A DNA stretch of 64,000 bases, taken from positions 578,001 to 642,000 of the forward strand of contig OX031060.1 in the NCBI GenBank assembly GCA_943736015.1, given 5' to 3'. Shown piece after piece: positions 12,301-24,300 of the stretch. The notes under the pieces were generated by a model. The model was given only the letters and a program-made list of their open reading frames with translations, was not told the origin of the DNA and made no database searches. Position numbers and translations under genes: made by a program. Position 1 is the first letter of the stretch; every line of letters begins with the position of its first letter. The stretch comes from Tridacna crocea. Taxonomy: Eukaryota; Mollusca; Bivalvia; Cardiida; Cardiidae.

Positions 12301-15300
12301 TCCCGTTTTGTCTTTTAATGGCGCCAGATAACCATATTTAGAAAAGATGTCAATAACAGCGAGAAGATATTTTACACCACGATTAAATTTAGAAAATGCT
12401 TGCATGTCTACTAAATCCGCAGCCCATATCCTATCAATACCGTTTACTTCAACTCTCCTCTTCTTAAATTTTCTCTTTACGGGCTTGTGTAGTTCTTCCG
12501 CTAAATCTACGAAATTTTTTTTTTAATCCCCATTCCAAATCGTTTCTTTGTTCCAATTAAGCTAGAAACAATTCCTCTTTCCATTTTCTCTCTTAAAGTA
12601 GGATTGTAAATACCTTGTAACTCTGTTAACATATTTTTATCACAAACAGCATTTCTTGTAGCTGTATCATCGTTTTGGAGATAACATATGTCATGATGAT
12701 AAGCGGCTTTATCTACTCTATTGATAGGTTTGCTCCATTTCTTTGGAGTTAAGTCTGGGTTTAACCTTTTTTTAAGGTTAGTGCCGGGCCCCGTAAAATT
12801 GTGACCAGGGAGATGCATCTCAAAAGGCATATTGTTAATCATTTTGTTTAAAACTGACCCACCCTTTTGCGCCTTAATAAACTGAGTTTTAGTTTTTCCA
12901 CAAACCGAGCATTTTCCTCGTTTCATATTTCTTCCATTCTTACTAACAGTATATTCTATGTTATTCGTATCAGTAACTTTTTTACATTTAACGCAATACA
13001 TTTTTATTTAATAATTAAAAAAGTTATATAAAAATGGATGTAATCGATTTATCATGGAATGAAGTAGTATCAAAAAGATTTAATAATCCTCTATTACCAA
13101 AGAGTATCAGAGGATTAATCGTAGGTAAATCAGGATGTGGTAAAACCACCCTTTTACTTAACCTTTTACTTAGACCGGGTTGGATGGACTACAACAACTT
13201 ATGCGTTTTTGGGAAAAGTCTTTTTCAACCTGAATACCGCATACTTAAAAAAGCTTTTGAAGAAAGACTTCCAAAAGAAGGTATCTTAAAGATATTTAAT
13301 ATTCGAGATGAAATACAAGATTTAAATGTTTTGCCAACAGCTTTGGTTGAAGAATGGGTAAAAACGTTTAAAAATAAATCGGATATAAAGTGTAGTTTTT
13401 TTGAAACAGCTGACGATGTACCTGACCCGCGAGATTTAAACTCAGAAAACAAAAATTTAATGATTTTTGACGATTTACTTTTAGAAAAGCAAAATAAGTG
13501 TGAGTGTTATTACATTCGTGGAAGGCATAGTAATGTTGACTGCTTTTATCTTTCACAAAACTATTTTAGATTACCGAGACAAACTATTAGAGAAAACGTA
13601 AATTTTATCTGTCTTTTCAAACAAGACCTAAAAAACATTAATCATATTTATAACGACCATGTAAGTGAAGATATGTCTAAGGAGGAGTTTAGAAAATTTT
13701 GTCATAAGTGTTGGGAAAGACCACATGGTTTTGTTATTATCGATTTAACGAGTGAAAAACATAATGGAAAGTACAGATGTGGCTTTGATAACTTTTACAT
13801 ACCGAGTTAAAAATATATTTTTACTATATTAAAAAATGGAAGATCTTTTAAAACAAATTGCAAAGAATACAGAACCCAAAACGTCCTTACAAATTATAGT
13901 AAGTGATAACAAAACAAGCATTATAACTAAGTTTATACCAATTATTCAACTTGACAAGGATAAAAAATACGAAATCGCTCTGGTGAACCTTGAAACTTAC
14001 TATTCTTTTCCAAACATTGATGCAACAAACAACATCTTTATTTATTCTCCGGATAATGGTGCTTCATGGAATAAGGTTGAAATACCAGAAGGAAGTTATG
14101 AAATCACAAACATTAATGATACCATTCAGCAGGAAATGAGAAAAAACAACCACTATGATGAAGTCAATGATGGATATTATATCAATATTTCTGCAAACAC
14201 TAATACCCTTAAGTCTGTTATTGATATAGAAGATGGTTATCAAGTAGATTTTAATCATCCAAACTCCATTTCTAAAGTATTAGGGTTTACTCGCTCGAAA
14301 TATACGCAAGGATTTCATGAGTCGGAGAATACTGTAAACATTCTCAATATAAACAGCATATTCATAAACATGGATATCATTTCAGGAAGTTATGTTAACG
14401 GTTCAACACAAAATACGATTTACTCTTTTTTCCCGGATGTATCTCCCGGATATAAAATTATTGAAACCCCCATTAACCCAATATACTTGCCTATAATACT
14501 AAATGAAATACACAAAATGACGGTAGAAATTACAGACCAAAATGGAACTTTACTAAATCTTAGAGGAGAAACTTTAACAATTAGATTTCATATTAGAGAA
14601 GTGTAATAAAAAAATATCGCATATATAAAAAAATGACAAGTTATACGACTGTAAAAGTTAATATATCAGAAGGGCAAAAGCAAAAGCTCCACCATGCTGT
14701 TAAAGGTGGATGTCCGGTAAGTATTCGTTTAGGTCATGAAGATTTAGAAGGTAATGATATTATAGGATTAACCAATTCACAAGTAAATAAAATGGCTAAA
14801 GCCTATGAAAATGGTAAAGGCATAACGATTAGAATGAGTGCTAAACAGCTTAAAGATAACATGAAGATTGAAGGAGGATTTCTCGGTATGTTGGCAGGAT
14901 TGGCTGCTAGAGCTTTACCGATGGTGGCTGGATTAGCTTCAAAAGCGTTACCAGCTTTAGGTCTTGGAGCTCTTTCTGGATTAGGTTCAATCGGAGTAAA
15001 TAAAGCACTAGGATCAGGTCTTTACCTTAAAAAAGGAGGTTGCGTTTGTAAGGTAGAAACTGATGGAAAAGGGCTTTACCTATCACCTAAAAAGGGCAGT
15101 GGGTTAGGGTCTGTTGGTGATGGCTTGTATTTAAAGCAAGGAGGAAAGTTTTATGATGGAAGTGGACTGCTTTTAGGCCCTAATAGTCCATTTGCTAATA
15201 TACCTATCTTAGGGGCTATATTGTAATGTTATAAATATTATTAATATTTATATAAAAAATGAAAATCCATAAACTCGGTGTTACTAAAGGAAATATTATT

Positions 15301-18300
15301 CAACCAAAAACAATCCACTGGATACCATTACAAGGCTTAAAATATCCACCTCGAAAAGTAAATACAACAACCTGGGAAATTTTTTGTCAAGAAAAGCTTA
15401 CACTAGCGCCTAAAGAAGTTAAACATATACTCTTAGGGTTTGGTTTTAAGATGACAAAAGGAGTTGTTTTAACCTCATTACCATACTATTTAAAAATTAA
15501 GTGGTGTAGTTTACAAAATGAAGTTAACCTCGAAAATGTTGAGAATATTATAATTACTATTACAAACAATTCTAGCAAAAGTGTAACAATTGAGGAAAAC
15601 AGACCTTTATGTCTTGTTAGCTATTCATTTTAAAAAATATAATTCTAATAAAAAATGGAGATGAAAGAGAATTTATACCCTAATTTACCAACGGCTCCTC
15701 CTATAGAGGATCAAGGGCAAGGATATAGACTGCAGAAAATTAATGAAATTCAGAAATTTTTAGAAGATGAAAAGACTAAAAGGGAATCATTGAGTAAGAA
15801 ATATTTTAGAGCAGCAAGAATAGTAGATAACATAGATACGGTTTTAGTTACGGTTACCCTGATTTCAGGAGCTAGTGGGATAGGTTTACTATCAACAGTA
15901 GTCGCAATACCTGCAGTGATAGCATTAGAAAGTGCGGCAGCTTTTACTGGTCTTTTAAGCTTAATTGGAAAGTATAGTGTAAGACGCTCCACTGCAAAAG
16001 CTGAGAAACACGAAAAAATTAGAACAATCGCGGATACCAAGTTAAATACGATATCCTCACATATATCGAAAGCTTTGAGTGATAACAAAGTTACAGATGA
16101 AGAATTTCAACTAATCTTGGAAGAATTGGAAAAGTATAAAGTAATGAAGGAGGAAGTTAGGTCAAAAACGAAGAAAAAGATATTGGCTGAAACTGAAGAA
16201 TCATTAATTGAGAAAGGGAGGCAAGAAGCACGTGAGTCCTTTCGGAGGTTGGTTGAAAAGAATTCTGACACCCACTAAAAGTAATAACAAGCCTAAAATA
16301 AATTTTTCTTTCCAATGTAGTTTTAATTGCGTTAGCGGTGAAACGTGTTAAAAACTGCGTTAAAAACAACGTTTAAATCTGAGTTAAAAACATATATTGC
16401 TAATTAAAAATGTCATTTCTAAAAATAACTGATCCTGCAAAAAGAGACTTAATTGTAAAAGAGTACCTCGAAACAAAAAAGAATATCCGGAATAACCTAC
16501 TAGCAGAGAGAACGGGGGAAAAAGAATTGCAAACTGACCTTTCAAAGTTTTTTAGACCTATTACAGAAACGCAAAAAGCTACAGCTAAGGAGGTTACAGA
16601 AGAACTTAAACCTATTAAGGAAGGTATAAGAGCCTTACCAGAAGCTATTAAGTTTCCAGTTTATGAACCAACTGGAGAAGCGAGTGGAACTTCAATGCCT
16701 TTAGGGGAATTATCGAGAGAATTTTTAAGAGATTCTGACGCTGATAAAACATTTGGAATAAGATATGAAAAAGGTAAATTTTACATCGGTGACAAATATG
16801 TAGAAATTGATGGTAATGATATTGTTGTTGGTAATAAAGAATATGAGGGTACCAAGGGGCTATGGAAGTTACTTATGTCAAAAGATCCTAAAAAAAGTGA
16901 ATATGATGAGGATGATTATGACAATTACGCGAAGTTAATGATACAAACCAATGCTCTTTATCGTGATTACGACCCAAGCACTGGACGTCCTAGAAGCAGT
17001 GGAGGAAAAAAATGGAATAGTACACTTGCCCCTATTTGGCATAGTAGAGGAAAGTACGCTGGAAAGGGTATCGTTGTTATCCCAGGTGATCCTAACGCAT
17101 TAATAGAAAGACTTGACCTGTTGTTAGCGAGCAAAAAAGCGGGTAACACAGGTGTAAGAAACGAGTTAGTAGGAATATGTGATGAATTAAAAAGGCAAGG
17201 TGTTATAGATTCAAACGCTTATAAAAATTTAATGTCTATATTATAAAAAATGATATCGCCTAAGAAACGAGGATTTAATAAAAGGTATGCATATGGGGGT
17301 AGCGGAATTTTTAGTAGCATTGCGGACTTTCTCACGAGACTTTTTACCAGTAGCGCGGCTAAACAACTTGCATCTTCTGCCTTAGATGTTGGAAAGAGTG
17401 TCGCTAAGGAAGGAGCAAAGAAAGCTTTAGAGGCTGGAAAGAATGTTGCTGTAGAAGCAGGAAAGAAATTAGTTACAAAAGCTTTAACACCAAAATCACG
17501 TAAAATTTTGGAAAAACATACTTCCACACCTGTAGAAACACGCGCCAACAATCCTACAACACAAAGCATTAGCAGTTTAATGGATGGGAGTGCCATTGCT
17601 ATTCAAGATTTAGTAAAAAAATTAAACAGTGGGTCGGGTATTAAAGTAACATGAAGAAAAAAAATAATTCAAGTTAAGTAAAAAAGTAATATATAAAAAA
17701 TGGCAAGATTAAATTTTACTCGTAAAAATTATGATAAATATGGAACTACATCTATCAACGTATTTGGTGCATCTCTAAAAATGGAGGATTGTGATATACT
17801 TGAAGTTAATGATACAGAATATGGCTATCAAAAAGCGGATGTGAAGTTATCTCCTGAAAAAGTAACTATAATAAAGGAGATTGAGGAAGAGGTAAATGAG
17901 TATTTAAACTCTATAGGTATTACACCAATAACAATTGTGTATGGAAACAGGGCTTTCCCTAAAAAGAAAAGATTTATCCAAGAAGATAAACTAATAAGCA
18001 TTAAACTTAAAGGTGTATGGGTTAACAAAGAGAAAAAGCCCTTTCCCCAGCTTTGGCTAGATTTTTATTAGAGGCAATTATAATTTTTGCTTTAAAAAAT
18101 TATAATTGTATTAATAAAATGGACATACTAAATATCACCGAACCAATTGTAAAATATGATAGTGTTGATGAGTATGAGCACTTTGAGTATGAACCAATCA
18201 CAGGAACAAATCTCGACAGCCCGGGAGATATTAGGATTAACATTGAAACCCAAGATATTTTTACGCATCCGTGTGAAAGTTATTTACTTATAGAAGGCCG

Positions 18301-21300
18301 CTTAACAAAGGCTGATGGAACAGCTTACGCAGATGCTGACCTTATTTCTTTAACAAACAACGCCCTCATGTATCTTTTTAAAAATATCAAGTACCAACTT
18401 TCCGGTCAAGAGATTGAATCCATATTACATCCTGGTCAAGCTACTACGATGCTCGGGTTGTTAAAATATCCGGATGATTTTTCCAAATCACAAGGACTTA
18501 ATCAATTGTGGTATAAGGATACAACAACTAATGCGGATAATGATAACTTAGGTTTTAATTTAAGGAAATTATATATCATTAATAATTCAGATCCAAAAGG
18601 CACATTTAGCTTTAGAGTTCCATTAAAGCATATATTTGGTTTTTGTGAGGACTATAATAAAATTTTGTATGGAATGAAGCAAACACTTACCTTTACAAGA
18701 AATAGTAATGATGATGCAATTTTTAGAGCTAACGCTGTTGATGCTGGTAAAATTACGTTGAGTAAGATATCGTGGTATATGCCACACGTGATGCCCGCAG
18801 ATAAGGAGAAAATGGAACTTTATAAACTTATCGAGAAAAAAGAAAAATTTCCAGTTGGATATAGAATGATACAGTGTGACTCTATTTCAGTTCCTCAGGC
18901 AACATCATTTACTTGGAGACTCGCCGTTAAATCATCTCCTGAGGTGCCACGTTTTATTATTGTTAGCTTTCAAACTAATAAAAGCGACAACCAAAGACAA
19001 AATCCTTCCATATTTAATAATGTAGGTGTTAAAAATATGTATGTTACGTTAAATTCCAGAAGATACCCTACCGCTGATTACAATCTTTCATTTACTAGTC
19101 AGCAATTTAGTAGAGCGTATGGTGATGCTGCGTTATTTAGGTCTAAGTTTTTTAACATGGATGAATTAGTATCAAACCCTAATATTTCCCCCTCGGATTA
19201 TAGAACTCTTTATCCTTTGTTTTTGTTTGATGTTTCTAAGCAAAGTGAAAAGTTGAAATATTCCGTGACTGATATTCAAATCAAAGCACAATTTCACGCT
19301 AATGTGGATGCAAACACTGAGGCATATGCTGTTATTATTAGTGATAGGTTAATTAACTTTCAGTCTGATGGTAATAAGATGAGTGTAGTGTATTAAGTTA
19401 AGTATTTTTTTTCTATATATTAAAAATGATAAAGTTTTCAGATTTAAAAGAAATTCTTAAAGAAAATAATATAAATTTTCGCTCTTACTGGGATAAAAAG
19501 CGGTTATTTGAGTTGGTAAAAGAACATGGCTTACTACCAGAGGAAGAGCCTAAACCGGAAAAGAAAAAGGTTGATCCTAAATATGATAGATTACAGACTA
19601 TTATGAAAAATCCTAAAACGGTTACCCTAGAAGATGTTAAAACTGGAGAAGTAAAAACTTTTCGATCGATTTATAAGGCTGGTAAATATATAGACCGTTG
19701 TCCTCAAACGATTATTAACTGGAACGGAAGGGTTTGGAAAGATAAATATAGGATTAACATTCAGTAATTTTATTATATTTACACATAGATATAATAAAAT
19801 TTTGATAGCTTAAGAAAATTATATTTACTATTTAAAATGAGTTGGCTTAATAGAATTTCGAATATAGCTAGACAAGCTGCTTCTACTGCTTATTCAGGTG
19901 CCAGGAGAGCAATAGGGAATGTTATACCTGAACCAGTTCAACGAAGAATCAATAATTTTACTAATTGGATAGTTAATAATACGAGGGGTGACCAGGCTCC
20001 TGTGGTATTAAGAGAAATAGCAGATAGGTTAGCCACTGAATATCCAGCAAGACCACAACTTCAACCGGTACGTAATCGTTCTGCTTTTAGAAATTTTACT
20101 AATGTATTTCGAATAGAAGGTAGGGATGATGATATAGATCTTAGAATATTTCTTATGGATGCTAGACAACCATTAATAAATACTCTTAGAGGGAATTTAA
20201 GATCAAAAGTAAAACTTGTTTTAGCTTGTAGAATGTTTAAACCTAATGCCCCTGATGAAGTTGTTGAATATGGCTTTCATTCAAAGCAATATATGAATTT
20301 AACTTCTGAAGGTGTTGACCATCTATTAAGAACAATGTTAGAAGATATTTATGAAAAGCTTGATAAATTTCAGCAACAAGGTAGTGGTTTTGCTTTACAT
20401 AGTATCGTTAAATTAGATTTGCATACCGCGATATTTAATCCTTTAAATGCAGAGGGTCATCTACCATTACCAGAATGGATTGCAAATAAAGGATGCGTGA
20501 TTAATATGAAGAATAAGGATAATAAATGTTTTTTATGGTGTATTTTAAGAGCATTAAATCCAAAAGATCACAATAACGAATTGATTGACAAAAATTTACA
20601 AAGTAAGGAAGAACAGTTAAATATGGCTGGTATAGAATATCCTGTAAAAATAGATGATGTTCGTAAGTTTGAAAAGCAAAATCCAACTATTAGTGTAAAC
20701 ATTTATTCTTATAGTGAAAAGGATATTTATCCTTTAAAAATTACTGATAATAAAAAATATAATCACATTAACTTGCTTTTCATTAAAAATGATGATAATC
20801 AAACACATTATGCTTTAATAAAGAATTTAAATGGTTTATTACGTACTCAAAGAGATAGAAATAATCATAGTTATAAATTTTGTGAAAGATGCTTAAATTC
20901 TTTTAGAACTGAGGAAGGTTTAAAGAAGCATGAGTATTATTGTAGTAAAAATGAACCGGTGGTAATAAAAATGCCTGATCCGGGTACCATACTAAAATTT
21001 AAAAACCATGATCGAAAGATTAAGGTTCCTTTTGTTGTATATGCTGATTTTGAAAGTGTTTTAGAACCTATTAGTACCTGTCAGCCAGATCCTGAAAAAA
21101 GTTTTACTATAAAACACCAAAAGCATATCCCTTGTAGTTTCTATTATATTATAAAATGCTTTGATGATAACATTTTGGAACCTATAGAAAGAGCTTATAC
21201 CGGTACAAAAGCTGAAGAAATTTTTATAAAATGGTTAAGAGAAGATATAAAAGGAATTTATACAACATTTTACAAAAACCCAAAGCCTATTATAATAACA

Positions 21301-24300
21301 GGCCAGGAGGAATACGAGTTTCAAAGAAAAAAACATTGTTGGATATGCGGGGAAGAATTTGTAGAGGGTGATACTAAAGTAAGAGACCATTGTCATTTTA
21401 CTGGTTTGTATCGTGGAGCCGCGCATAATGGTTGTAATTTAAAAGCAAAGGTACCTAACTTTACTCCTGTTTTCTTTCATAACTTAAGTGGATATGATGC
21501 TCATCTGTTTATTAAATTCTTGGGGGAGAGTAAAGGAAATATTAATTGTATACCAAATACAGAAGAGAAATATATTAGTTTTAGTAAAAATATTTGGGTT
21601 GATGTGAAAAAATGTAAAAATAATTGTGAAGGTAAATGTAAAAATAAAGGTGAAGATAAATGCAAGCATGTATTTCATAGTATTAGGTTTTTGGATAGTT
21701 TTAAGTTTATGGCTAAAAGTTTAGATGAGCTTTCTAAAAATTTAACTAATGATCAATTGAAAATTTTACCAAAGTTCTTTTCTAGTGATATTATATCTTT
21801 GATTAGAAAAAAAGGATTCTTTCCTTATGAATATTTAGATTCTTTTGATAAACTACAAGAAACAAAATTACCGCCTAAAGAAGCATTTTATTCTAAATTA
21901 AATAAAAAAGGTATCACTGATGAAAACTATACGCATGCTTTAAATGTTTGGAGAACCTTTAATATGAAAACATTGGAAGATTATTTAGATCTTTATAATA
22001 GAATTGATGTTTTGCTTTTAGCAGAAGTGTTTGAAAACTTTAGAGATATTTGTTGTAAATATTATAATTTAGATCCTGCTTGGTATTATACTTCACCAGG
22101 TTTAGCATGGGATGCTGCATTAAAAATTACTAATGTAAATTTAGAACTTTTATCAGATGTTGATATGCTTTTAATGGTAGAAAATGGTATCCGTGGAGGT
22201 GTTTCTACCTGTAAAAAAAGATATTCTAAAGCTAATAATAAATATATGGGGGATAAGTATGAGCCTAATAAACCTTCTAAGTATTTAATATATATAGACG
22301 CTAATAGTCTCTATCCATACGCAATGAGTCAAAAACTACCAACAAATGATTTTAAATGGATGAGTAATGGTGAAATAAGTAAATGGAGAAAATATCCTTG
22401 TATTTTAGAAGTTGATTTAGAGTATCCTAAAGAGTTACATGATTCGCATAATAGTTATCCTTTAGCACCAGAACGATTAAAGGTGGGAAATGTAAAAAAA
22501 TTAATACCAAATTTAGGTAATAAAGAAAGGTATGTTTTACATTATGAAGCTTTAATAGAATACTTAGAATTAGGTTTAATATTAAAAAAGATACATAGAG
22601 GTATCAAGTTTAAAGAAAGTGTATGGTTAAATAAATATATAGATTTAAATATAGATTTAAGAACAAATGCTACTAATGAGTTTGAAAAGATTTTTTTTAA
22701 GTTAATGAATAATTCAGTGTATGGTAAGACTATGGAAAATGTAAGAAATAGAGTAAATATAGAATTAGTTAATGATAGTATAAGATATAAAAAGGTAGTT
22801 GCAAAACCAACTTATAATCACACAACAATATTCAGTGAAAATCTTACCGCGGTTCATTTAAATAAGACTGAAATAAGGTATGATAAACCAGTTTATTTAG
22901 GAATGAGTATTTTGGATATAAGTAAAACACATATGTATGATGCTTTTTATAAGTATTTTAAGAACAAGTATGGTGATAAGGTTACATTATGCTATACTGA
23001 TACTGATAGTTTCGTATTAGAAATAGAAACTGAAGATTTTTATAATGAAATTATAAAGGATATTGATCAATGGTTTGATACTAGTAACATTAAGAATCAT
23101 ACTTCAGGAATTCCTAGTGGTATAAATAAAGGGGTAATAGGTAAGTTTAAGGATGAATTGAAGGGTGATATTATGACGGAATTCGTTGGACTTAGATCCA
23201 AGATGTATGCTTATAAAACTTTAAAAGGAGAAGAAGCAAAAAAATGTAAAGGAATTAAAATGTCAGTAGTTGAAAATGAGATGCATTTCGAAAATTACAA
23301 GGATTGTTTATTTAACAGGACAGAACAGTATAGAAGGATGTGCTTATTGAGAAGTGATAAACATGATGTTTATACGGTGGAATTAAATAAAGTTGCTTTA
23401 AGCGATAAGGATGATAAGGTTTATATATTAAAAAACAATATAGACACTTTAGCTTATGGTCATAAAGATATACCACAAAATTGAAAAATAACTTTTTTCT
23501 TTTTGTGAGAAAAGTTATATTTAATTAAAATAAAATATTAAATACCCAAAAAATTTATCAGCTTCCAAACAATAAGAACCAGAAAAAAACTTAAAATTTG
23601 CATAACTAGCAAGAAAATTTTCGTAGTCAAAAATCTTTTTGGTGCCCTCTAAGTTCTTAATCAATTCTTCACCTTCTTTTACAGCCATATGGTATTGATA
23701 ATCTAGTTTACTATTAACTCTGTTTAAAGAAGTAAGATCTCCAACATAAAGAAGAAATTTTTTATTTCTACACATTTTCGAATAATATTTATATTTTAGA
23801 TGTAGGGTCTCAAGGTCAGTATTAATTCGTTTAATGTATTCATTACTTTCTTTTTGTGAATCTTTCAGCCTAATAAGTTCACCAGCAATCTCTTTAATAA
23901 CATTAAACCTATCAATTAGAGGTTTATCTTCATCTTCTCCTTCTATTATCTCCACATCATCATAAAAATCATCATAGTTTTTGTAGATTAAATAATGAAT
24001 CGAAAAATCCGAATAAATTCCTTCAAAATCCGTATTGCATTGAAGGTCATTCACTTCTTTTAGTAAAATATCTACTGGTAAAGTCCAATCTCCACTACAT
24101 CCAAAACTTTCACTCTTTGTTTTAACCTCCCCAAGTTTCTCAAGCGCAATTTTACTTTTTTCAACGGCTAAATTATAGCAACTGTTAAAAGTATTAGACA
24201 TTTTAATTAAACTATCATTAGGATCACCAGCATCTCTAATCATTTCTAAACTCTCTATATGTCTCTCTTCTAGATCATCAAGTTTCTCTTTAATTTTTTT

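Noticed and set aside
18053-18118. 22-codon N-terminal extension of the major capsid frame
   Set aside because: Overlaps the previous gene's stop and lacks the conserved start signal, which lies directly before the ATG at 18119.
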